In this document: piece by piece, positions 24,798 to 32,717 of the stretch
Position numbering within the stretch: the stretch's first letter is position 1
How the letters are laid out: each line of letters begins with the position of its first letter
Assembly: GCA_964572845.1 (NCBI GenBank)
Contig: CAZNFX010000009.1
Span: 124,001-188,000 of the forward strand
Reading direction: 5' to 3'
Source: Bin55 sp964572845
GTDB taxonomy: Bacteria > Pseudomonadota > Gammaproteobacteria > Pseudomonadales > Azotimanducaceae
DNA: 64,000 nucleotides
The notes under the pieces: model-generated
What the model was told of the DNA's origin: nothing
Seen by the model: only the letters and a program-made list of their open reading frames with translations
Database searches by the model: none
Program-made: the position numbers and the translations under genes

Positions 24798-26876
24798 ATG
24801 CCCTCGGACTACGAAGTTCGCACATATGCAGGCGTCTTGGGCAAAGTCATTGGTGTCTATTTGGGCCGACCATTCGAAGGGTGGACCAATGAGTTGATAG
24901 AGAAACGCCTTGGAGAAATCGACTACTACGTTCACGAGAAAGTCGGGGTACGCTTGATCGTCACAGACGATGACATCTCGGGTACATTCACCTTCATCCG
25001 AGCTCTTGAGGACTATGGATTCGATGCTTCGTTGACACCGAAGCAAATAGGTCAAACGTGGCTCAACTACCTCATCAATGGCAGATCGGTCTTGTGGTGG
25101 GGAGGCTTGGGCAACTCAACTGAGCACACAGCATATCTGCGTCTAACATCAGGAATCGATGCACCCCTTAGTGGGTCTATGGCTACCAACGGCAAAGTAG
25201 TTGCCGAACAAATCGGCGCACAGATATTCATTGACGGATGGGCTATGGTGAATCCGGGAGACCCTGAGCGTGCCGCCGATTTTGCTCGGCGTGCAGCATC
25301 GGTATCACATGATGGCGAAGCGATCATTGGTGCCCAAATACTTGCCGCCATGGAAGCGCAGGCATATGTGGAACAGGACCTGAACGAATTGATTGATACG
25401 GGCTTAAGCGTTGTTCCAGAGGAATCTACCCTAGTCCAAATGATCCAAGACATTCGAGAGTGGCATGCAGAATTTAGCGACGACTGGCGCAAAACGTTTG
25501 CTCGGCTGAAAGCCAGGTATGGTTACGACAAATACGGAGGGAACTGCCACATCGTGCCGAACCACGGGCTGATCATTCTGGCATTGCTGCACGGGGATGG
25601 TAGCTTTCACAAGTCCCTCAACATCGTGAATACCGCTGGCTGGGATACGGATTGCAACTCCGGCAATCTGGGGTGCTTGATGGGCATCCGAAACGGACTG
25701 GATGGAATAGATTCGGGTCCCGATTGGCGAGGTCCGATCTCCGACATTTGCTACGTTCCAACGGCCGATAGTGGTGGAGGGATAACAGATGTCGCGACTA
25801 TAGCAAGAAACCTTGTTAGAACTACAAACCTTATGCATGGATGCACCGACATACCGCCTAAGGATGGAGCGCGATTTCACTTTTCATACCCGGGATCAGT
25901 TCAAGGATTCACAGGAGTGAATTGCAAAGTGCACCAGTCCGTCAGTCCAGTCTCGCAGAGCCCTGCACTACAGGTCGATTTTGAATCTGTTGGCGATGAA
26001 TCGATTCGAGCTACAACTTGCACATTCATTGACTCACTCGAGACTGCACAGTATTTCGGCGGACGCGGATACGGACTGATGGCGAGCCCGACGCTGAACT
26101 CAGGTCAATTGGTCTCAAGCAAAGTAGCCAATGACCCAAACTCGTGCGAGCCAGCAACAGTCACATTGTGTATTGGTGTATTCAATGACAAGGACGAAGT
26201 TGTCTACCAGCGTGGAACCCCTATTGAGCTAAAGCCATCAGAATCCAAAACGTTAGAGTGGCGAGTCCCAGATGTTGGCGGCTTTCCTATCTCATGTGTG
26301 GGTCTGGAAGTTCTCAATCCCAAGTCGAAAGGATGCATTTACCTCGATCGACTTCACTGGACTGGCGCGCCTGTTGCCACACTGAGCCAGCGACCAGGTC
26401 AAATGTGGCGACGTGCGTGGGTCAACGGCGTCGACGCATGCCACCACTGGGGCGAGAGTTTCCGCCTGATTCAAAACAAGGGTACGGGATTGATGCTGTA
26501 TGGCAATCGAGATTGGAGGGACTACAGAGTGAGCGCAGACGTAACCCCGCATCTCGTTCGACGAGCGGGGATCGCATGTCGTGTACAGGGTATGAGACGT
26601 TACTACGCCCTAGTCCTAACGGTTGAAAATCAACTGATGCTGGTACGAGAGCTGGAAGGAAGCACAATTCTTGACCAAGTACCTTGCACGTTGGATTTGG
26701 GACGTACCCACGACTTTGCAATGGAGGTTAAAGGAACTACACTTATTGGGTATCTTGACAATCATAAGATGGTAGAAGCGAACGACAGCTCATTGACATC
26801 CGGCGGCATTGCTCTGCTCATTGACGAGGGACGGACCGCAACACAGCAAGTCTCACTGGCCAATATCACAGGTTAA
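24798..26876 (+). CDS. ADP-ribosylglycohydrolase-fold protein with C-terminal jellyroll domains
   Basis: A 692-residue protein. Residues 1-360 have the ADP-ribosylglycohydrolase fold (PF03747). Metal-binding motifs are LIVTDDDISGTFTFIRALED near the N terminus and TAGWDTDCNSGNLGCLMGI near residue 290, the two aspartate clusters that hold Mg2+ in this family. The second half has two beta-rich regions. The last ~150 residues (WRDYRVSADVTPHLVRRAGI, then LDLGRTHDFAMEVKG) resemble concanavalin/LamG-like or DUF1080 domains that bind glycans. Long fusions of this kind seem suited to a carbohydrate or nucleoside substrate rather than a protein ADP-ribose. ATG 24798 is used; a GTG at 24750 with GAGG upstream would give 16 more residues and is a serious alternative. 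The coq4-like gene follows after 2 bp. Confidence 0.8.
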   Translation: MPSDYEVRTYAGVLGKVIGVYLGRPFEGWTNELIEKRLGEIDYYVHEKVGVRLIVTDDDISGTFTFIRALEDYGFDASLTPKQIGQTWLNYLINGRSVLWWGGLGNSTEHTAYLRLTSGIDAPLSGSMATNGKVVAEQIGAQIFIDGWAMVNPGDPERAADFARRAASVSHDGEAIIGAQILAAMEAQAYVEQDLNELIDTGLSVVPEESTLVQMIQDIREWHAEFSDDWRKTFARLKARYGYDKYGGNCHIVPNHGLIILALLHGDGSFHKSLNIVNTAGWDTDCNSGNLGCLMGIRNGLDGIDSGPDWRGPISDICYVPTADSGGGITDVATIARNLVRTTNLMHGCTDIPPKDGARFHFSYPGSVQGFTGVNCKVHQSVSPVSQSPALQVDFESVGDESIRATTCTFIDSLETAQYFGGRGYGLMASPTLNSGQLVSSKVANDPNSCEPATVTLCIGVFNDKDEVVYQRGTPIELKPSESKTLEWRVPDVGGFPISCVGLEVLNPKSKGCIYLDRLHWTGAPVATLSQRPGQMWRRAWVNGVDACHHWGESFRLIQNKGTGLMLYGNRDWRDYRVSADVTPHLVRRAGIACRVQGMRRYYALVLTVENQLMLVRELEGSTILDQVPCTLDLGRTHDFAMEVKGTTLIGYLDNHKMVEANDSSLTSGGIALLIDEGRTATQQVSLANITG

Positions 26877-26878
26877 AC

Positions 26879-27661
26879 ATGGCAGACTCTTCGGAATCCC
26901 AGCACAATATTGAATCGGTAGGAACTTCATCTGGCGGGACGTCAGCAAGTGAGTCTCAAGGACTTAGAGGCCGGCTCTTCCGCTTAAGAAGAGCGTGGAT
27001 TGCAGTGAAAGCACTGATCGAGAATCCCGACGACACAGAGCAAGTGTTTCGAGTAGTCACGGCGATGCGCGGAAAGTCGCTTGAACGCGGATTTGAGCGT
27101 TTCAGATCTTCCCCAACGGGCGATCACATTCTGCGTGAGGGCATCGATCTACTCCATACCCTTAGGAACCGGGAAATACTGTCATCGCATGGACCAGAAT
27201 CTCTCGCGGCCCTCTACCTCAAGTTCGTCCAAACCGAACAACTGTCAGCCGATGGTCTTGTAGACGCAAGTCATGAAGCCACCGAGAGCATTCAGAACCC
27301 CCACTTGCTGCGCTACACCAACCGCATCCGAGACATGCACGATCTCTGGCATGCAATGACCCAATACGGACGCGAACCTCTTGGCGAAGCGTGTCTACTT
27401 GCATTTACCTACGCTCAAATGCGTAATCCTGGCGCAGCTTTCATTGTCATTGTTGGGGCCAGACGGTTAGCACAAGGTTATGGAAAGGGAACCATTCGTG
27501 CACTGTGGCGCGCCTATCGAGACGGAAAGAGAGCAAGCTGGCTTCCAGCTCAACCGTTTGAAGAGATGCTGCAACTGAATGTCCAAGATGTACGAACAAT
27601 GCTCACCATTCCCAATCCAAATGCGTATTGGGCCGTATTGGAACGGCACGGACTTCGCTAG
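26879..27661 (+). CDS. Coq4 family protein
   Basis: A 260-residue homologue of COQ4 (PF05019), a protein required for ubiquinone biosynthesis in yeast, mammals and some bacteria. The zinc-binding signature HDxxHx11E is intact as HDLWHAMTQYGREPLGE (H154, D155, H158, E170). Flanking segments (LAALYLKFVQ; RALWRAYRDGK) fit the helical lipid-binding fold. A 25-residue serine-rich N terminus is unlike the core and is probably flexible. It follows the ADP-ribosylglycohydrolase fusion by two bases, so both are probably one transcript, a pairing I cannot explain from known pathways. The role in quinone synthesis in this organism is inferred from family only. Confidence 0.85.
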   Translation: MADSSESQHNIESVGTSSGGTSASESQGLRGRLFRLRRAWIAVKALIENPDDTEQVFRVVTAMRGKSLERGFERFRSSPTGDHILREGIDLLHTLRNREILSSHGPESLAALYLKFVQTEQLSADGLVDASHEATESIQNPHLLRYTNRIRDMHDLWHAMTQYGREPLGEACLLAFTYAQMRNPGAAFIVIVGARRLAQGYGKGTIRALWRAYRDGKRASWLPAQPFEEMLQLNVQDVRTMLTIPNPNAYWAVLERHGLR

Positions 27662-27763
27662 ACGACCAACGAATACTGTTCCAACATACTCTCGAATCGC
27701 TCCACGACGCGGAATTCGCGTCTAGCACACGGTTTTTTCTTTTCGTAAACGGAGAATGCGCTA

Positions 27764-28840
27764 ATGCCTGAGCTAATCACCACTCTCGACGAGTTCGAAC
27801 AGGAATACAGCAAAGGGATCGGAACAACCCTACCCTCCAGTGGATTTCGCGAAGCCAGTCTCGACAATATTCGAAGATTTGGCGATGGTGTAGGAGACTA
27901 CAACCCATTGTGGCGCGACGTGGCCTACGCAACGAATAGCCGATTTGGGTCAATTACCGCACCTCCCATGTTCATCTATGGTGTCAGCTTGGGCATCTCA
28001 GCTGCAATCAATGGCACCATCAACTGGCGGAGAACCTCGTCTGCACACTTTCCCATGAATTACGCCGGTGGCGACATCGAATTCATTCGTCCAATCTGGC
28101 AGGGAGATCGGATACGAGCGCAGGAAACAGTTGTTGGAATAGAGCGAAAACGCAGCGATCGGATTGGTGATTTCTGTATCTGTACGGCACTTGTAGAGTA
28201 TTTCAACAATCGGAATGAACTTGTAGCCACCAAAAAGACCAACATGGCCCGGTACAAGAACCTAGGTGGCGGTCGCACTATGCAATACGACAGAGAAACT
28301 AAGACCAATGTAACCGTTACACCTCCGGATCCTCTGGTTTACGAACGCAGTCGACGCGGTTCCGATCTACGGGAGTGGGACGCTGTGATTGAAGGTGAAG
28401 CCATCGCAACACTTCCAAAGGGCACCTACACAGTAACCGAATTGTTCTTATTCACTCACGGAGTCGTGGGTACGGGTCGCAGTCCGCGACAAGCTTTGGA
28501 AGCCGAGGAATCGTCAGATCTAGGCGGCGGTGGACGATATGACAAGAAGCATGCACAGGAACGCCGAAACATGCCGGGTCAGTTTGACTGGGGACCGCAG
28601 CGGGTCTGCTGGTTATGCCAAGCTGCGACTGATTGGGCTGGCGACGATGCAATCGTACGGTCTCTCAACACACGGGTAAGGCACCCTAATGTCGTTGGCG
28701 ATACCAATACAATTTATGGCAATGTCTCAAGAAAATACATGAGTGGTGATAGCAAGCTGGTAGAGCTCAAGGTTTGGAACGAAAACCAGTCTGGTTTGCA
28801 TACAGCTGAAGGTACAGTTGTTGTGGAATTGAAGAACTAG
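27764..28840 (+). CDS. Double-hotdog MaoC-like dehydratase
   Basis: A 358-residue protein with two hotdog-type halves. The first half resembles FAS1-like/MaoC_dehydrat_N (PF13452): FREASLDNIRRFGDGVGDYNPLW, GSITAPPMFIYGVSLG and EFIRPIWQGDRIRAQETVVG. The second half contains FLFTHGVVGTGRS and VGDTNTIYGNVSRKY. Related enzymes hydrate or dehydrate 3-hydroxyacyl-CoA or mesaconyl-CoA-type substrates. GGAG eight bases before the ATG is a good ribosome-binding site. It is likely a stand-alone gene; the next element downstream is an independent short transcription unit. Specific substrate unknown. Confidence 0.78.
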   Translation: MPELITTLDEFEQEYSKGIGTTLPSSGFREASLDNIRRFGDGVGDYNPLWRDVAYATNSRFGSITAPPMFIYGVSLGISAAINGTINWRRTSSAHFPMNYAGGDIEFIRPIWQGDRIRAQETVVGIERKRSDRIGDFCICTALVEYFNNRNELVATKKTNMARYKNLGGGRTMQYDRETKTNVTVTPPDPLVYERSRRGSDLREWDAVIEGEAIATLPKGTYTVTELFLFTHGVVGTGRSPRQALEAEESSDLGGGGRYDKKHAQERRNMPGQFDWGPQRVCWLCQAATDWAGDDAIVRSLNTRVRHPNVVGDTNTIYGNVSRKYMSGDSKLVELKVWNENQSGLHTAEGTVVVELKN

Positions 28841-28857
28841 GAAACTCCGTTGGTCAA

Positions 28858-28887
28858 TTGTTATGTGGACTTTGTCGAATGTATAAT
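28858..28887 (+). promoter_or_regulatory. Sigma-70-type promoter of the mini-gene
   Basis: TTGTTA (28858-28863), an 18-bp spacer and a perfect TATAAT (28882-28887). It ends 19 bp before a near-perfect Shine-Dalgarno sequence and about 80 bp before a terminator, so it would produce a transcript of roughly 100-110 nt. Confidence 0.65.
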
Positions 28888-28921
28888 CAATTCAATCGTG
28901 ATTGGTAAAGGAGGTGGTCGT

Positions 28922-28954
28922 ATGTTTACAGTCAGTCGGGGTTGGCTAGACTAA
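28922..28954 (+). CDS. 10-codon mini-ORF with extreme Shine-Dalgarno
   Basis: The peptide MFTVSRGWLD is encoded after AAAGGAGGTGGTC (28907-28919), which matches almost the whole anti-Shine-Dalgarno end of 16S rRNA. A consensus promoter lies upstream and an 11-bp-stem terminator follows 14 bp after the stop codon. The end of the ORF and its TAA lie in a second hairpin (28938-28958). This could be a regulatory leader peptide, a translated small RNA or a secreted/precursor peptide. I do not recognise it. No radical-SAM or peptide-modifying gene is adjacent; the next gene encodes an LLM-class oxidoreductase 143 bp downstream of the stop. Confidence 0.5.
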   Translation: MFTVSRGWLD

Positions 28955-28958
28955 CCCC
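28938..28958 (+). promoter_or_regulatory. Hairpin overlapping the mini-ORF stop codon
   Basis: GGGGTTG (28938-28944) pairs with TAACCCC (28952-28958) around a seven-base loop GCTAGAC. It sequesters the last codons and the TAA stop. Located between a strong ribosome-binding site and the terminator, it could respond to ribosome position, as in attenuators. Confidence 0.45.
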
Positions 28959-28968
28959 CATGATTGGA

Positions 28969-29003
28969 CAGCAGAGCCTACCCAGGCTCTGCTGTTTTCA
29001 TTT
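28969..29003 (+). terminator. Rho-independent terminator of the mini-gene
   Basis: CAGCAGAGCCT and AGGCTCTGCTG form a perfect 11-bp stem around the loop ACCC, followed by TTTTCATTTG. It ends the short unit starting at the promoter near 28858 and separates it from the LLM oxidoreductase gene at 29098. Confidence 0.88.
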
Positions 29004-29097
29004 GTATCCTTGAATATTCTTTAAACGCTTCTCACTCAGCACCGAACGAGATAGCGATGTCTAGTTCGCAGGGTACTAGAGGGGTCTCACGAGAAAG

Positions 29098-30000
29098 ATG
29101 AAACTCTCGGTCGAATTCCCTGCCATAAGCTTTCGAGAAGGACCAGAGGCAGTACTCAAGCTCGCCCAGGCAATTGAGGGAATTGGCTACGACCACATCG
29201 ACATTTTCGACCATGTGGTCATGGGCTACCCCACACCCATGCGCCCTGCTCCCAGATACCCTTCCCGCATGCCCATTCTTGAGGCACTTACAACTCTTTC
29301 CTTCATTGCTGGAAGCACAAGAACGATTGGAATTGGTACCGAGGTGCTCGTTCTTCCTCAACGCCAGCCCGTACTAGTCGCAAAGCAGGTAGCGACTCTC
29401 GATATCCTTTCTGGAAGTCGAATGCGTCTAGGCGTCGGAGTTGGCTGGCAAGAATCTGAATTCGAAATGCTTCACGAGTCCTTTCACGATCGTGGCAAGC
29501 GGATGGATGAGGCCATCCAAGTATTGCGAGCGTGTTGGGGTCAGGATCCGATCGACTATAGTTTTGAGCATTACGTCGCCGACTGTATGGCCTTCGAACC
29601 TAAACCACCTCGAGGCGAAAAAATCCCTATTTGGATCGGAGGTATGAGCAAACGGGCACTACGTCGAGTTGGCGAATTGGGAGATGGTTGGCTAGCAATG
29701 CCGTTGGTGGATTTAGACTGGGCGAAATCGGCAGTCGATTCCATCAAAGAGCACGCTGTTCGTAGCGGCAGGAATCCAGATACGCTCGGCTTCCAAATGA
29801 TGCTCGACTCGCCGCCACAAGACGAAGAGGGGAAGTCCTTCTACAAGAACATGGACAACATCAAAGCACGCATTGAAATCGTTCAAGAACTCGGGTTTGG
29901 ATGGGGATCGATCAATGCGACTGCAATATTTCAAGCTGGCTTTCGCACCGTAGATGCCATGATCGATAAGCTAGGTGAGATTTTCGGTGCCCTCCAATGA
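29098..30000 (+). CDS. LLM-class flavin/F420-dependent oxidoreductase
   Basis: A 300-residue TIM-barrel protein of the bacterial luciferase superfamily (PF00296). Diagnostic segments are LAQAIEGIGYDHIDIFDHVVMG at the N terminus, TIGIGTEVLVLPQRQPVLVAKQVATLDILSGSRMRLGVGVGW, and the C-terminal IPIWIGGMSKRALRRVGELGDGWLA. Family members use FMNH2 or reduced F420 for oxidation or monooxygenation; the sequence alone does not tell which. It converges on the DUF3667 gene with a one-base gap between stop codons. A second LLM enzyme is at 59627-60700. Confidence 0.85.
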   Translation: MKLSVEFPAISFREGPEAVLKLAQAIEGIGYDHIDIFDHVVMGYPTPMRPAPRYPSRMPILEALTTLSFIAGSTRTIGIGTEVLVLPQRQPVLVAKQVATLDILSGSRMRLGVGVGWQESEFEMLHESFHDRGKRMDEAIQVLRACWGQDPIDYSFEHYVADCMAFEPKPPRGEKIPIWIGGMSKRALRRVGELGDGWLAMPLVDLDWAKSAVDSIKEHAVRSGRNPDTLGFQMMLDSPPQDEEGKSFYKNMDNIKARIEIVQELGFGWGSINATAIFQAGFRTVDAMIDKLGEIFGALQ

Positions 30001-30001
30001 C

Positions 30002-31105
30002 TTAGAGTGTGTAAACCGAGTACGCTACGACTAACAAGAACGACATAGTCCACGCAAACCCATACAAGAACACTAGCGAAACGAACTTGAAGAAGCCAGC
30101 AATCGGCCCGTTCTTATAGAAGTTTTGATACGCCACAAACGTATGAACCAGAAGTGCTAAGGTAACTAGTAAAGTAATTCGCCCTGCTCCCTCGATATTC
30201 TCCATAAGAAACCTTACAACCAGAATATCTAGCGACAATACAAGAAATGCAAGGGTGAATAGGTGCATGCAAAAGACGAGCTGATGCACCAATCTTATTT
30301 TTGAGCCGATGTGAAACATCGCCGATGTAAGCAAGAGCCACGGCAAAAGCACGACCATCGACAGAGCCAGATTGTTGCGCACATCCTTCCACAATTGTTC
30401 GTAGTCGTAGGTCACCTTAACGACGAGCGGAAGTAGCCAAACGTAAAAATCATCCAACTGCTCTCCATCACGAATGGGAGTCAGGAAGACATTCAGCAAA
30501 CCCCTCGTATTGGACTCTTCTGGGCGAATTAGCACTTCTCTGGCCATTTGGTGTATTCGATCATTAGTGATTTCGCGAAGGTCATTCATCCATTCGTCCG
30601 ACTGTCCCAGTTCGCTCTCTCGATCATTACCAAGCTTGGAATCCGCAATTGTGGATTCATTCTGCTCGCCTTGTGCTTCGAGCGCTCCGTCGTAGTCCTC
30701 GTCTGTCTTGATTTCAGCAAGTGGAGGTTCGCTCTCTTCTCCTTGGTTGTCAAAGCTAAAGTCCACCAGAAGGGATTCGGGTTCTTCGCCGGGTGCTATT
30801 GTTGCTAGGAAAAAGAAGAGTAGACTGCTAAAGAGATACATTCGGATGGGAGCCACGTAGCTCGCACGACGATTCTGCTTAAACTCGACGGCCAGCTCAC
30901 CTGGTTGCAAGAATAGCTTTTGTAGGGTTCGCGATATACGAGAGTGAATGTCGAACTGCTCACGCAGAAGGTCGCCGACTACCCTCCACAGTGACCGGTC
31001 GTAGTTCTTATCGTTTTGGCCGCACTGGGAGCAGAAACTGCCATTCAATTCCGCACCGCAGTTTGCACATCGTGGTGTGCTTGATGTTTGGGATTCGGTG
31101 GCCAT
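30002..31105 (-). CDS. DUF3667 zinc-ribbon membrane protein
   Basis: A 367-residue protein. It opens with a zinc ribbon (PRCANCGAELNGSFCSQCGQ, two CxxC pairs) and then the DUF3667-type segment SRISRTLQKLFLQPGELAVEF with NRRASYVAPIRMYLFSSLLFF, the first membrane helix. An acidic soluble loop rich in Glu and Asp follows, then four or five hydrophobic helices at the C terminus (for example NLALSMVVLLPWLLLTSAMF and LVFLYGFAWTMSFLLVVAYSV). Function unknown; it probably sits in the inner membrane with its ribbon in the cytoplasm. The ATG at 31105 places the ribbon near the start; an upstream alternative at 31144 adds 13 residues. Confidence 0.8.
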   Translation of the reverse strand: MATESQTSSTPRCANCGAELNGSFCSQCGQNDKNYDRSLWRVVGDLLREQFDIHSRISRTLQKLFLQPGELAVEFKQNRRASYVAPIRMYLFSSLLFFFLATIAPGEEPESLLVDFSFDNQGEESEPPLAEIKTDEDYDGALEAQGEQNESTIADSKLGNDRESELGQSDEWMNDLREITNDRIHQMAREVLIRPEESNTRGLLNVFLTPIRDGEQLDDFYVWLLPLVVKVTYDYEQLWKDVRNNLALSMVVLLPWLLLTSAMFHIGSKIRLVHQLVFCMHLFTLAFLVLSLDILVVRFLMENIEGAGRITLLVTLALLVHTFVAYQNFYKNGPIAGFFKFVSLVFLYGFAWTMSFLLVVAYSVYTL

Positions 31106-31534
31106 CGCTTTGGCATGTGCGCAGAGCGCAAAAGATGCTTGCAATTGTAAGCAAGCGCTATCGACTCAATCGATGAAGCTCTTGAAACCCATTGGATGCA
31201 TTGGGAGATGCGTTGAGGCGTTTCCTTCAAGTCTAATCAGGAGAATTCGGCTTTGTTCAACACCATGTGAATCCTATCCTTTGGTTTCGCGAACTTGATA
31301 CACACCAGAATCAATGCTCCATAGGGTGCTATGCGAGTGCAGAACGGAACGAAGTTGCTTTTGACCCCCAAAAAGTCGAAAGGCAATCAAATCTCTCACC
31401 AAACTCTCTACATGGCGTGAAGCGAATCTTAACGGTGACTGCGATAATGCAGTTTTCTCATTGATTCCATTAGTCAAGACTCCTCGAAACCCAGCAAGTA
31501 TGCAATCGTTGTTCCATAAATACAGGTGAGATTG
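31106..31534. other. Intergenic region, divergent promoters expected
   Basis: About 430 bp between the divergent DUF3667 and flavoenzyme genes. I see no RNA gene, strong hairpin or repeat. Two short overlapping open frames (around 31267-31464 on the plus strand and 31274-31477 on the minus strand) have no ribosome-binding site and no recognisable similarity. Confidence 0.5.
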
Positions 31535-32674
31535 ATGCAGTCGAAGAAGCTCATTGCCAATGCAGAGTCATTAGCAGACATGGTTCGTGCGGATGCAGAG
31601 GCGACCGAAACGAATCGTAGGCTTAGCCAATCGATCGCAAGATCCATGGCCGAGCTCGGTCTCTATCGAATCGCGGCTCCTTTGGAAATCGGTGGGCAGG
31701 ATGCCGATACCTCCACTCAAATGCGAGTTGTTGAAACCGTTTCTCAGGCTGGAGGTGCAGCTGGCTGGAACTTGATGATAGGTATGGAGATCTTTGGACT
31801 GGTTGCTCCCTCAATGGGAACATGCCTAGATCTCATTAAGAGTCCCTTCTCCATAATGGCTGGATCTACTGCATCGGTCGGAAATGCGGAAATCGCCGAA
31901 GCCGGATACAGGGTCTCTGGCCAGTGGCAGTTTGTTAGCGGCATCCATAATGCCGACGTTTTTGGTGCAACAGTTCGCTTGACCCAAAGTGGCGAGCCTC
32001 AGAGCGACACTCTCTACTATGCGATGATCCCGCGAGGCGAGTATGAAATAGTTGACACCTGGCGGGTGTCGGGTCTATGTGGGTCGGGCTCGCATGACGT
32101 CAGACTTGACAACGTTCCCGTTCCTGCAAATCGAATAGTTCCCACTTTGGGCAAAGGCAGCATGAAATCTCAGCAGTTGCAAATTCCGTTGGGCGTTCGC
32201 TTAACGTTCAACAAAGTTGCCGTTGCGTTGGGGATCGCACGATCCGGCATTGACGCCTTTTGCGCACTTGCTCACGGCAAGACACCAAGGTTCTCGTCGC
32301 GCAAGCTCACGGAACGACATATAGCTCACATGGCCGTGGCAAAAGCGGAAGCTCGTTTGCGAAGTGCTAGGGCTGGAATATACGAACATGCACAACACGT
32401 TTGGGATACATGCCAACAATACTCCCAACTCAGCAATAAAGATCGTGCGCTAGCCCACGCCTTGGCGTGCGACGCTGTTAAAGCAGCCATCGAAAGTGTT
32501 GATTGGGTTACCGAAGCTGCAGGTACGTCTTCCAATTTTCTGGATAGTCCGCTTAATCGAATCGGCCGGGACATTCGCGTTGTTCAACAACACACTACTG
32601 TGTCACCCCACCATATGGCCGACGCAGGACGCGTGCTGCTCGGGTTAGAACCGAGAGGAATCTTGACTATGTAG
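31535..32674 (+). CDS. Acyl-CoA dehydrogenase-fold flavoprotein (monooxygenase-like)
   Basis: A 379-residue paralogue of the gene at 6665-7825. The N-terminal helical segment is MAELGLYRIAAPLEIGGQDAD, the middle domain AGYRVSGQWQFVSGIHNADVF is followed by DTWRVSGLCGSGSHDVRLDNV, and the C-terminal type-2 domain has DSPLNRIGRDIRVVQQHTTVS. This pattern belongs to the flavin-dependent oxygenase branch (HsaA/DszC-like) of the superfamily, which needs a separate flavin reductase. No reductase is adjacent. AGGTGAG precedes the ATG at 31535; an in-frame GTG at 31526 is less likely. Substrate unknown, possibly an aromatic or steroid-like compound by analogy only. Confidence 0.78.
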   Translation: MQSKKLIANAESLADMVRADAEATETNRRLSQSIARSMAELGLYRIAAPLEIGGQDADTSTQMRVVETVSQAGGAAGWNLMIGMEIFGLVAPSMGTCLDLIKSPFSIMAGSTASVGNAEIAEAGYRVSGQWQFVSGIHNADVFGATVRLTQSGEPQSDTLYYAMIPRGEYEIVDTWRVSGLCGSGSHDVRLDNVPVPANRIVPTLGKGSMKSQQLQIPLGVRLTFNKVAVALGIARSGIDAFCALAHGKTPRFSSRKLTERHIAHMAVAKAEARLRSARAGIYEHAQHVWDTCQQYSQLSNKDRALAHALACDAVKAAIESVDWVTEAAGTSSNFLDSPLNRIGRDIRVVQQHTTVSPHHMADAGRVLLGLEPRGILTM

Positions 32675-32717
32675 CAATCCTGGTGAAGGTGCAAAATGAC
32701 TAGTCATGCCAGCTTAT

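Noticed and set aside
31267..31464. 65-codon frame starting NPILWFRELDTHQNQ, with a faint photolyase-like start
   Set aside because: Similarity is limited to WFR and nothing downstream fits a photolyase; no ribosome-binding site.
32696..32707. 12-bp palindrome ATGACTAGTCAT between convergent genes
   Set aside because: It is short and has no second copy seen nearby; it lacks a T run for a terminator role.
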